From Bacillota bacterium (lineage in GTDB: Bacteria > Actinomycetota > Aquicultoria > Aquicultorales > Aquicultoraceae), in the NCBI GenBank assembly GCA_023511485.1, contig JAIMBH010000001.1:62001-126000 (forward strand): a stretch of 64,000 nucleotides of DNA, read 5' to 3'. Numbering within the stretch: the stretch's first letter is position 1; each line of letters opens with the position of its first letter. Shown piece after piece: positions 38,058 to 46,442 of this stretch. The position numbers were made by a program, and so were the translations under genes. The notes under the pieces were generated by a model. That model did not search any database, was not told the origin of the DNA, and saw nothing but the letters and a program-made list of their open reading frames with translations.

Positions 38058-39566
38058 TTACTTAAGCTTCCACCTTGAACCAAGCGGAGTATCCTCTATC
38101 TCGATTCCCAACTCGCTAAGAGCACTCCTTATTCTATCTGCAATTGCCCATTCCTTATTTTTTCGAGCCTGGTTTCTGCGAGCAAGGATATTATCGATCA
38201 ACTCAGATTTGCCTTTTTTGTCAATACCAGTTTCTAAGACTTCAGATGCAAGCTCGTATATAGCATCTGGAAGTTTACTTTCAATTTCTTCCGCCTCCGG
38301 CAGTGCAAGATTAAGACCCACTGCACCTGCAAGTTCCAGAAGCATCTCATCTGCCTTAGAAAGCGTATCCTTAGCAAGTATAGTCATCTCTTGCTCAGTC
38401 GCTTCGATAAATGTGTTAATTTCTTTTACCAACTCAAACAAAGATGCCAGAGCCGCCGCACTGTTGAAATCGTCGTTCATTGATTCAACGAACTTTGCTT
38501 TTGCGCTCTGAATTGCATGTTGCAGGCGGCCAGTTTCTTCGATCTGCTCGGGAATTCTTGTTACCGTCGGCGATTCCATGGCGCTTTCTATCCTTCTTCG
38601 AACGTTTAAAAACCTCTCGTACGCAGCCTCGGCCTCCCTAAGTTTTTCTGAGCCAAAGTCAATTGGGCTTCTGTAATGCGTTCCCAGTGCGAGCAGACGC
38701 AAGACATTCGGATTATGCTCTTTGAGAAGATCTCGCACTAATATAATATTGCCCAGCGACTTTGCCATTTTCTCCTCACCGATGTTGACCATCCCCCCGT
38801 GCATCCAGTACCGGACGAACTGCTCTCCAGTATAGCCCTCTGTCTGCGCAAGCTCGTTCTCATGGTGGGGAAAGATAAGGTCTTGGCCTCCTCCGTGGAT
38901 ATCAAAGCCGACACCAAGGTATTTTAGAGACATGGCAGTGCATTCAATATGCCATCCAGGTCTTCCCTTGCCCCATGGACTATCCCACGACGGCTCGTCT
39001 GGTTTTGCCGATTTCCACAATGCAAAATCCATAGGGTGATGCTTTCTCGGGTCGATCTCGACACGCTCTCCTGCTCTCATCTCCTCCAGAGTGCGGTGTG
39101 CAAGTTTCCCATAACCGGGAAATTTGGTGACCTCAAAGTAAACGTCGCCATCGACCTCATAAGCAAGTCCCTTTTTTATCAACCCCTCGATGATTTCAAT
39201 CATCTCATTTATGTGTTCCGTCGCTTTAGGTACTATGGTAGGTCTTGCAAGCCCCATCTCGTCAGTATCTTCAGTAAAGGCAATAGAATACCGCTCGGCT
39301 ATTTCTTGAGCCGAAACGCCCTCTTCTTTAGCTTTATTGATAATCTTGTCATCGACATCGGTCAGGTTGCGAACGTATGTAACTTCGTATCCTAAATACT
39401 TCAAGTACCGGTAGATAATGTCGAAAGATAAGTAAGTACGTCCATTTCCTATGTGGATATAGTTATAAACGGTTGGGCCGCATACATACATGGCAACTTT
39501 GCCTTCATCCCGCGGAACGAATTCTTCTTTTTCTCTGCTCATCGTGTTGTAAATTTTTAAGGACAT
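38058..39566 (-). CDS. cysS: Cysteinyl-tRNA synthetase
   Basis: 502 residues. Zinc ligand Cys29 in MYVCGPTVYN, HIGN at 38-41, further zinc ligands in WHIECTAMS and HHENELAQTEG, and the KMAKSLGN loop. C-terminal DALR and anticodon parts complete it. It charges tRNA-Cys. The Bacillus order has cysE between gltX and cysS; it is absent here. Confidence 0.97.
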   Translation of the reverse strand: MSLKIYNTMSREKEEFVPRDEGKVAMYVCGPTVYNYIHIGNGRTYLSFDIIYRYLKYLGYEVTYVRNLTDVDDKIINKAKEEGVSAQEIAERYSIAFTEDTDEMGLARPTIVPKATEHINEMIEIIEGLIKKGLAYEVDGDVYFEVTKFPGYGKLAHRTLEEMRAGERVEIDPRKHHPMDFALWKSAKPDEPSWDSPWGKGRPGWHIECTAMSLKYLGVGFDIHGGGQDLIFPHHENELAQTEGYTGEQFVRYWMHGGMVNIGEEKMAKSLGNIILVRDLLKEHNPNVLRLLALGTHYRSPIDFGSEKLREAEAAYERFLNVRRRIESAMESPTVTRIPEQIEETGRLQHAIQSAKAKFVESMNDDFNSAAALASLFELVKEINTFIEATEQEMTILAKDTLSKADEMLLELAGAVGLNLALPEAEEIESKLPDAIYELASEVLETGIDKKGKSELIDNILARRNQARKNKEWAIADRIRSALSELGIEIEDTPLGSRWKLK

Positions 39567-39583
39567 CTCTAGTACACCACCAA

Positions 39584-41047
39584 TTAACTAGCCTCTTTTA
39601 ACGCCTTCTCCACTCTTGCTATTGCTTCGTCCTTATCAAGGATTTTTAAGACGTAGGGCAGCTCCGGGCCTCTTAAACTTCCTGTAAGCGCAACGCGGAT
39701 TGGCATAAAAAGGTCCTTTCCGGCTATGCCACGCGGCTTAAATGCCTCGCGCAATCCATTTACCAGCGCGCGGCCGCTTTCAAAATCCAATTGTTCTTGG
39801 CTTTTCAGCTGGTCGAGAAGTACGGCAAGAACTTCGGAGGCCTGAGGTTTTTTAAGCCACTCGGCGGCTTCGGGCTCTATCTTAAATTCGCTTAAGAATA
39901 TTTTAGCATATGCCGGTATCTCAGACAGCACAACGAGATTTCCGCGCACCGCCTCTACTATCTTCATCAAGTGTTCAAACTCGTCCCGGGATAGCTCACC
40001 ATCTGGTACCAACCCCGCATCCCTTAGATATGGAACGCAGAGGTTGGTGAGTCTTTCTAGATCTGCCAACCTTATATGCTGGCCGTTTAGCCAGTTAAGT
40101 TTATCAATATCAAATATTGCCGGGCTTTTAGATATCCGCTCGATTGCAAAAGCCCGTGCAAGCTCGTCAAGCAAAAACACCTCGCGCGTATCCTCAGGTG
40201 CCCAGCTAAGAAGTGCAAGGTAGTTGTTTATTGCCTCAGGAAGATATCCTTTTGATCGATAATCGCTAACAGCTGTTGCGCCATGACGCTTGCTGAGTTT
40301 TCCTCCATCGGGACCAAGGATCATGGCGTTGTGGGCAAATTTTGGGACAGTATAGCCAAGCGCTTTAAATAAAGGGACGTGCCTTGCTGTGTTGGTTATA
40401 TGATCCTCGCCCCTTATGACATGGGTGATCCCCATCTCGCCGTCATCAACTACGACCGCTAAATGAAATGACGGTGTGCCATCGGAGCGTAGAATAATAA
40501 AGTCACCAATAACGCTGCTTGAAAACTCAATCTCACCCCGAACCAGGTCCTGAACGATAATTTTTTCATCGGGCACGCGAAAACGTATAGCCGGCTTTCT
40601 ACCCTGCGCGATGCACTCAGATTCCTGCTCCGCAGTCAAATTGCGGCAGGTTCCCTCGTATATTGGCATAAGGCCCATAGCAAGCCTTTTCTTTCTTCTC
40701 TCCTCCAACTCCTCTGGGGTGCAGTAACAGCGGTAAGCCTGGCCAGAGTGCAGAAGCTCGTTGACCCGCATTTGATACAAATCAAACCTCTCGCTCTGTC
40801 TATAAGGACCAAAATTGCCGCCAACGTCTGGGCCTTCATCCCAGTTAAGGCCCATCCAGGCCAGGTCTTCTAAGATAGAGCCCTCAAATTCGATCGTTGA
40901 GCGGCTTCGATCGGTATCTTCGATTCTAACGATAAACGTACCCTGCTCCTTTCTGGCATAAAGCCAATTTAAAAGAGCAGTCCGAGCCGTCCCAATGTGC
41001 AAATGCCCGGTTGGACTTGGTGCAAAACGCACGCGTACTTTACCCAT
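39584..41047 (-). CDS. gltX: Glutamyl-tRNA synthetase
   Basis: 487 residues from ATG 41047 (GAGGGA just upstream; six further codons are open before it). HIGH-type motif RFAPSPTGHLHIGTARTALLN and GGKLSKRHGA as KMSKS; a CYCTPEELEERR...GTCR region. The non-discriminating or discriminating type cannot be judged; no gatCAB is in the window. It charges tRNA-Glu. Confidence 0.97.
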   Translation of the reverse strand: MGKVRVRFAPSPTGHLHIGTARTALLNWLYARKEQGTFIVRIEDTDRSRSTIEFEGSILEDLAWMGLNWDEGPDVGGNFGPYRQSERFDLYQMRVNELLHSGQAYRCYCTPEELEERRKKRLAMGLMPIYEGTCRNLTAEQESECIAQGRKPAIRFRVPDEKIIVQDLVRGEIEFSSSVIGDFIILRSDGTPSFHLAVVVDDGEMGITHVIRGEDHITNTARHVPLFKALGYTVPKFAHNAMILGPDGGKLSKRHGATAVSDYRSKGYLPEAINNYLALLSWAPEDTREVFLLDELARAFAIERISKSPAIFDIDKLNWLNGQHIRLADLERLTNLCVPYLRDAGLVPDGELSRDEFEHLMKIVEAVRGNLVVLSEIPAYAKIFLSEFKIEPEAAEWLKKPQASEVLAVLLDQLKSQEQLDFESGRALVNGLREAFKPRGIAGKDLFMPIRVALTGSLRGPELPYVLKILDKDEAIARVEKALKEAS

Positions 41048-41110
41048 GATTCCCTCGCTAGCCAATACTTTGCTGCTTATCGATCTAATAACTAATAGCT
41101 AATAACCGCC

Positions 41111-41140
41111 TCACTATATATAATCTCACTATATATAATA
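41111..41140. repeat. 15-base tandem duplication upstream of gltX end of ispF
   Basis: TCACTATATATAATC (41111-41125) is repeated with one change at 41126-41140, in the gap between ispF and gltX. It sits inside the loop of an ATAGCTAAT/ATTAGCTAT inverted repeat. TATATAAT could also act as a -10 element for gltX. Confidence 0.6.
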
Positions 41141-41148
41141 AACTATTA

Positions 41149-41206
41149 GCTATCAGCGCTTAGGCTACCGGTTTTTTTCTTTATCTTGAAGCCGGTAGCT
41201 GATAGC
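41149..41206. repeat. Family hairpin after ispF
   Basis: Outer arms GCTATCAGC (41149-41157) and GCTGATAGC (41198-41206) and inner arms GCTACCGG (41164-41171) and CCGGTAGC (41192-41199), sharing two bases on the right. It ends two bases before the ispF stop; T-rich loop. Confidence 0.7.
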
Positions 41207-41207
41207 C

Positions 41208-41681
41208 TTATATCTCCTCGACTAAAACAACAGCCTGGGCTGCTACACCCTCACCTCTTCCCGTATAGCCAAGACCCTCTGTCGTTGTTGCCTTAATACT
41301 TATTCTTGAGATATCAATGCCGCAGACACCAGCAACCGATTCCCTCATCTGCTGCCTAAAAGGAGCTATCTTGGGATTTTCAAGAACTACGATTGAGTCG
41401 ATATTAAACACGCGATACCCTTTATCCTTCAAGATACTAACAGTATCTTCCAACAGTTTAAGGCTGGAGATATCTTTAAACTTCATATCGGTGTCGGGAA
41501 AATAATACCCGAGGTCGCCCGCGGCAACTGCGCCTAACATCGCATCGATTATTGCATGCGTCAGCACATCGGCATCAGAGTGGCCTTCAAGACCGACATC
41601 CGATGGGATAGATACTCCCCCAAGTATTAGGGAGCGGCCTGCGGCAAACCGATGTACGTCAAAACCTATTCCTATTCTCAT
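41208..41681 (-). CDS. ispF: 2-C-methyl-D-erythritol 2,4-cyclodiphosphate synthase
   Basis: 157 residues from ATG 41681, which overlaps the ispD stop as ATGA. Zinc ligands Asp8, His10 (GFDVHRF) and His42 (GHSDADVLTHAI), and the C-terminal ATTTEGLGYTGRGEGVAAQA. Fifth enzyme of the MEP isoprenoid pathway. Coupled to ispD, the third enzyme. Confidence 0.96.
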   Translation of the reverse strand: MRIGIGFDVHRFAAGRSLILGGVSIPSDVGLEGHSDADVLTHAIIDAMLGAVAAGDLGYYFPDTDMKFKDISSLKLLEDTVSILKDKGYRVFNIDSIVVLENPKIAPFRQQMRESVAGVCGIDISRISIKATTTEGLGYTGRGEGVAAQAVVLVEEI

Positions 41682-42415
41682 TCTTTCCACTTTCCAGTAA
41701 CCTTTTGCCGATTTTCGATTCCAGGAGCCAAAACCCTGCTCTTAAGTATTGCTTCTGCAATTATTAAATCAGCCGGCGTAGTAATTTTAATATTCTCTTC
41801 TGAGCCCAAAACTACCTTTACCCTACCGCCAATCCTCTCCACCAAAACCGAGTCATCGGTCCCGTAAAATCCCTCGCTTTTAGCCTTCTCATGCGCGCAC
41901 AACAGCGTTTCGAAATGAAACGCCTGCGGTGTTTGTATCTGCCAGGTTTGCATCCTATCAAGCGTCTCAACGATAAAGTCGTCTTTAACAAGTTTTATGG
42001 TGTCTTTAGCAGGAATGCCGGCAATGGCACCATCGCAATCGACAAGGCCTCCTGCAACGCGATTGATCAGATCGGGGTCGACAAGGGGCCTTGCCCCATC
42101 ATGTACCATCACCACATCAACACCTTTAATGTCTCCGGCAGTTACGAGACCTTGATAAACTGAGTCCTGGCGCTCTTTTCCGCCAACTACCACTTTGGAT
42201 ACCTTAGATGCATTATATTTGTCTACAACTGAGCGACACTTATCAAGATTCTCTTCGGTTGTTATTACTATTACCTCATCAACCGAAACGGCTTGCTCAA
42301 AGGATATAAGCGTGTGCGCCAGCACAGGTTTATCTAAGAGGGGCAAGAACTGCTTGCCCCTCTTATTGCCCATACGTTTGCCTTTACCGGCGGCAACTAT
42401 CAAAGCCAAGTTCAT
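41678..42415 (-). CDS. ispD: 2-C-methyl-D-erythritol 4-phosphate cytidylyltransferase
   Basis: 245 residues. CTP-binding loop IVAAGKGKRMGNKRGKQFLPL, HDGARPLVD and the C-terminal NIKITTPADLIIAEAIL. Makes CDP-methylerythritol in the MEP pathway. It lies 8 bases after the PIN/TRAM gene, with a weak SD, so it probably depends on read-through translation from upstream. Confidence 0.96.
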   Translation of the reverse strand: MNLALIVAAGKGKRMGNKRGKQFLPLLDKPVLAHTLISFEQAVSVDEVIVITTEENLDKCRSVVDKYNASKVSKVVVGGKERQDSVYQGLVTAGDIKGVDVVMVHDGARPLVDPDLINRVAGGLVDCDGAIAGIPAKDTIKLVKDDFIVETLDRMQTWQIQTPQAFHFETLLCAHEKAKSEGFYGTDDSVLVERIGGRVKVVLGSEENIKITTPADLIIAEAILKSRVLAPGIENRQKVTGKWKE

Positions 42416-42423
42416 GCCTAATT

Positions 42424-43506
42424 TTATCCCTTGCTGTACTCTTGATCTTTCATGCGGCCAAAAATCATCCGGCCGGCCGGCGTTTGAAGTACGCTGGTCA
42501 CCAAAATCTCAACTTCTTCGCCAACGTGGATCCTCCCGCCATCGACAACTACCATCGTGCCGTCGTCGAGATAACCCACGCCCTGTCCAGATTCCTTGCC
42601 CTCTCGAATAAGACCGACAAACATCTCCTCTCCCGGTAATACAACCGGTTTTAGTGAATTTGCCAGCTCATTTAGGTTTAAAACTTGAACCCCCTGGAGT
42701 TCAGCCACTTTATTCAGGTTATAATCATTGGTCAATATCGAGGATTTTGTTTCGGCTGCAAGCCGAACAAGCTTCGCGTCGACATCCGCAAGATCTGGAT
42801 AATCTCTCTCCAGAATCTCAAGATGCAGCCTCGGCTCGTTCTGGAGGCTTTTAAGTATATCAAGCCCCCTTCGTCCCCTGTTTCGCTTAAGCGAATCTTC
42901 CGAATCCGCTATCATCTGAAGTTCCCTTAGCACAAATCTCGGTATTGTGAGGCTTCCCTCGATAAACCCGGTCTTTGCCACATCGGCAATACGCCCATCG
43001 ATAATAACGCTGGTATCTAGCAACTTTGCTTTTCCCAGGTCAAGTTTACCGGCTTTAGTTTCATGCGTCCTTGGGATTGGTATTGATTGGAAAAATGTTT
43101 GCAAATCGTCCCTTTTCTTTAGGGCTATCCTTACACCAAGATAGCCCAGTACCACGAACGCAAACATTGCCACTAAGAATTGCACAATTTTGATCTCAAG
43201 ATAGCCGAATGGTATCGAAACCAACCAGGCTAAGATAAATCCGATAAGCAATCCAAAAAGCGCGAGCATTAGATCGGCTATCGGTAGCTTGTGTATCCGA
43301 TTCTCCACCCAATTCAGCGTCGTTAGTAACCGACGGCCAATAACTCCGCCTAAGACGTAACCGATACCGACTCCGATAATAACATATAGAATAATTGCAA
43401 AAACTTCATATTTGGAGAACAGGTCCGGTACATAGCCGGCATTTGCCAGCTCGTAGGCTCCAATGGCGCCGGTTACAATGAATACAATACGTATTAATTG
43501 TAACAC
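42424..43506 (-). CDS. Membrane-anchored PIN/TRAM domain protein (YacL family)
   Basis: 360 residues from the GTG at 43506 (SD AGGGGTG six bases upstream; another GTG three codons earlier overlaps the SD). Four membrane helices (about 3-22, 30-52, 73-97, 105-128), a PIN nuclease domain (about 150-270) with LLDTSVIIDGRIADVA and SILTNDYNLNKVAEL, and a C-terminal TRAM domain (about 290-345) with GQGVGYLDDGTMVVVDGG. YacL proteins are membrane-bound presumed RNases of unknown target. Order disA-yacL-ispD-ispF is the Bacillus order. Confidence 0.92.
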   Translation of the reverse strand: MLQLIRIVFIVTGAIGAYELANAGYVPDLFSKYEVFAIILYVIIGVGIGYVLGGVIGRRLLTTLNWVENRIHKLPIADLMLALFGLLIGFILAWLVSIPFGYLEIKIVQFLVAMFAFVVLGYLGVRIALKKRDDLQTFFQSIPIPRTHETKAGKLDLGKAKLLDTSVIIDGRIADVAKTGFIEGSLTIPRFVLRELQMIADSEDSLKRNRGRRGLDILKSLQNEPRLHLEILERDYPDLADVDAKLVRLAAETKSSILTNDYNLNKVAELQGVQVLNLNELANSLKPVVLPGEEMFVGLIREGKESGQGVGYLDDGTMVVVDGGRIHVGEEVEILVTSVLQTPAGRMIFGRMKDQEYSKG

Positions 43507-43808
43507 TGCTAACACCCCTATATTTTAGCTCATGTGGATCAGCTTACTGTTTCACCTCCAATCCATTGCTTATTACCTGTACCAACTAGCATTTTAAAGA
43601 ATAACACAGTTTCTATAATATAAGCTACGAGTATAGAAAATAAGAATTTAGACAGATTTAAATAGCTGGTATATTTTACCATGTAAAATAGCTATTTTGC
43701 ATAGCCAATAGATCGTCAGCTACCTTGCCTAACTTGGCAACCGTTGGATTAGACGTGAATAGTATTATCTGCAAGAAAAACGGCAGGCTGGAAGCATTAG
43801 GGATGTAT
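43507..43808. other. 302-base gap between disA and the PIN/TRAM gene
   Basis: AT-rich. It holds a stem-loop at 43661-43696 (AATAGCT/AGCTATT outside, ATTTTAC/GTAAAAT inside) that may be a weak terminator or processing site after disA. No gene is seen; a plus-strand frame that starts here runs antisense into disA and was rejected. Confidence 0.5.
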
Positions 43809-44882
43809 TTAAATGTACCTCTCAAGTATATTGTACTCTTTCAGCCTCTGCAGGCCATCTTTTATCGCCTTGGCGCGGATCGGTCCAACACCTTCAACCG
43901 AGTCTAGTTCCTCAATACTTGCATTCATAATCGACTGTAAATTATGGAACTTGGTAACAATCTTTTCTATGACATCGTTATAAAGCCTCGGTATCTTGCT
44001 GAGTAAACGGTATCCTCTAGAGTGAACAGGCTGCTCAAGAAGGTCTACTACTTCTTCGTAGCCAAGAATCTTGGCTATCTCGTTTAAATCAAGTAGTTCT
44101 TCCGGTGTCAGGTCTGCTAAAGCCTCGCTAATCTCATTTACCTTCTTTGGATCAACGGCGTAGTCTTTGATAATCATCACCGATTGCTCATCAGCGGTAC
44201 CGACTAACTCATCAAGCTGCAATCTAATAAGGCGCCCTTCGGTCCCAAGCTCGCTTATGTACCTCTCAACCTCGCGAGATACCCGCCTTACCATCTCAGA
44301 TCGCTGAAGAACTGTTACCACGTCAAGAAGCGTTGCCAAATCCTCAAACTCAAGCGCGCTTAAGTTGGCAAGGACCTCGTCTAAACGTATCTTATACTTC
44401 TCAAGGGTTTGTAGAGCCTGGTTTGCTTTAGCAAGAAGCACCCTGATATCTTGAAGGGCGTATTTAATACCGTCTAGATAAAGAGAGATAATATCCCTTC
44501 TCTGAGATATTGAGATTACAAGTGCCTTAGTCTGCCTTGCAACCCTCTCTGCAGTACGGTGCCGCATACCGGTCTCGCTTGTCGGAAGCGTGGGGTCTGG
44601 GACTAAGTGAACATTGGCGCGCAGAATGCGGCTTATTGCATCATCCATAATTATTGCGCCATCCATCTTGGCAAGCTCAAACAATCTCTGCGGGGTAAAC
44701 TCAACCGAAAGTTCAAAGCCACCGTTGCACAGAGACTGTACTTCTTCGTAATCGCCTATAACAATCAGTGCCCCGGTGCGCGCGCTTAAGATGTGCTCCA
44801 GACCTTCTCTGAGTTCGGTGCCAGGAGCAACCTTCTCAAGTGCCCTAACCAATTCTTTTTCTTCACGGCGAGTGAACTGCAT
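43809..44882 (-). CDS. disA: Diadenylate cyclase
   Basis: 357 residues. The DAC domain has the catalytic DGA (74-76) and RHR (107-109, TGMRHRTAERVA) motifs. A helical spine (about 150-290) and a C-terminal helix-hairpin-helix region (SIEELDSVEGVGPIRAKAIKDG) bind branched DNA. It makes cyclic di-AMP and scans for DNA lesions. radA is directly upstream, as in Bacillus, where RadA limits DisA activity. Full length and all motifs present. Confidence 0.96.
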   Translation of the reverse strand: MQFTRREEKELVRALEKVAPGTELREGLEHILSARTGALIVIGDYEEVQSLCNGGFELSVEFTPQRLFELAKMDGAIIMDDAISRILRANVHLVPDPTLPTSETGMRHRTAERVARQTKALVISISQRRDIISLYLDGIKYALQDIRVLLAKANQALQTLEKYKIRLDEVLANLSALEFEDLATLLDVVTVLQRSEMVRRVSREVERYISELGTEGRLIRLQLDELVGTADEQSVMIIKDYAVDPKKVNEISEALADLTPEELLDLNEIAKILGYEEVVDLLEQPVHSRGYRLLSKIPRLYNDVIEKIVTKFHNLQSIMNASIEELDSVEGVGPIRAKAIKDGLQRLKEYNILERYI

Positions 44883-45084
44883 TTAAACCCCTACAAAGTT
44901 AGATTTTAGTTACATGTAGAGTTATCGTACTCCATAAGCTGAAAAACTATTCCGGTTTAACGGAAGATTTAACTTATAGCCCAATAGATTATGATAACCA
45001 ATTTTTGATATTAAATCCATCGGCGAAAACTACCTAAGGGTTTATAAGAAAATGGTTCCAGGAAGAAGCAATTGAATTACCTCA

Positions 45085-46440
45085 TTAAACAATATAGTTG
45101 AGTGCCCGCTGAACATCCCTAACCTTGATAAGGTCTAGTTTTGATCTACTCTTTGATCTAATCTCCTGATCGGGAATAATCGCATGGGTAAACCCCAGCT
45201 TTTCTACTTCTTTTAGCCTCTGTTCAAGCTGGCTTACAAACCTCACTTCACCGACTAAGCCTACTTCCCCAATGACCACTAGATTTTTTGGAATAGCAAC
45301 GTCTTTATGTGCAGATGCTACGGCCAAAATGATTCCAAGGTCTGCCGCGGGTTCATTTACTTTAACACCACCTACCGCATTTACATAGATATCCTCCTGC
45401 CCTAAATGAAACCCCAATCTCCTATCAAGGACAGCAACTAGAAGCGAAAGCCTGTTGTAATCAAGCCCCGTAGCCATCCTCCGCGGCATGGATAGATATG
45501 AAGGTGCTACAAGGGCCTGCAGCTCAACAAGAAGCGGCCTTGTCCCCTCCATAGTTGCTATTACCACCGAGCCGGATGAATCCTCCGGTCTTTGGTTTAA
45601 AAAGAGCTCAGATGGGTTCGCTACTTCGATTAGCCCGGCATCGGTCATCTCAAAAATGCCAATCTCGTTGGTCGAGCCATAGCGGTTCTTAACCGCCCGC
45701 ACAATCCTGAAAGACTGGTAATTGTCGCCTTCGAAGTAAAGGACGGTGTCTACCATATGCTCGAGCACCCTAGGACCTGCAATCGAGCCTTCTTTAGTAA
45801 CATGGCCAACGATAAAAGTTGGAAGGTGCGTGCTTTTTGCAATCCGCATTAGATAGTGTGTGCACTCACGCACCTGAGACACACTGCCCGGGGCAGATGG
45901 TATATCGGGGTGAAACATAGTTTGGATAGAGTCGATTATAAGGATTGAGGGATCAATAGTTTTAACTTGGTGGTCGATTAATGTAACATCAACCTCGGAT
46001 AGTAGGTACAAATCTTCCGATAGTGTCCCCAGCCTGCCTGCGCGCAAAGATATCTGGCGCACAGATTCCTCCCCGGAGACGATTAGAACGCGCCCTATCT
46101 TGCCCGCCAGCCGGTTTGCCACCTGAAGCAGCAAGGTCGATTTTCCGATACCCGGCTCACCCCCTATCAAGACAAGAGAGCCAGGTACTACCCCTCCGCC
46201 AAGAACACGGTCGAATTCAGAAAGGCCTGTCGGAATCCTTGTTTCATTCTCAACGGCAACACTTGTTATCGGCTTTGCCTCATCAGCGGCACTTAATTTT
46301 GATTTAGAAAGCAAAATGTCAGGCTCTAAAGGTTCCTCGACCATGGAATTCCATTCTCCACAATCGGGACACCGCCCCATCCATTTCGGGGCGGTGCACC
46401 CGCAAACCTGACATCTGACTATGTACTTTGTTTTACTCAT
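45085..46440 (-). CDS. radA: DNA repair protein RadA (Sms)
   Basis: 451 residues. N-terminal zinc finger Cys10-x2-Cys13...Cys24-x2-Cys27, RecA-like domain with GGEPGIGKST (about 92-101), the KNRYG form of the RadA KNRFG motif, and a C-terminal Lon-like domain (about 285-451, VGGVKVNEPAADLGIILAVAS). A helicase that extends branches in recombination. It starts 3 bases after clpC ends. Confidence 0.96.
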   Translation of the reverse strand: MSKTKYIVRCQVCGCTAPKWMGRCPDCGEWNSMVEEPLEPDILLSKSKLSAADEAKPITSVAVENETRIPTGLSEFDRVLGGGVVPGSLVLIGGEPGIGKSTLLLQVANRLAGKIGRVLIVSGEESVRQISLRAGRLGTLSEDLYLLSEVDVTLIDHQVKTIDPSILIIDSIQTMFHPDIPSAPGSVSQVRECTHYLMRIAKSTHLPTFIVGHVTKEGSIAGPRVLEHMVDTVLYFEGDNYQSFRIVRAVKNRYGSTNEIGIFEMTDAGLIEVANPSELFLNQRPEDSSGSVVIATMEGTRPLLVELQALVAPSYLSMPRRMATGLDYNRLSLLVAVLDRRLGFHLGQEDIYVNAVGGVKVNEPAADLGIILAVASAHKDVAIPKNLVVIGEVGLVGEVRFVSQLEQRLKEVEKLGFTHAIIPDQEIRSKSRSKLDLIKVRDVQRALNYIV

Positions 46441-46442
46441 AT

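Noticed and set aside
43507-43808. Possible cyclic di-AMP (ydaO) riboswitch near disA
   Set aside because: The gap is downstream of disA, and none of the ydaO core sequence or layout is seen.
43725-43907. Plus-strand frame of 60 codons starting in the gap after disA
   Set aside because: It has no SD, runs antisense into the conserved 3' end of disA and shows no family motif.
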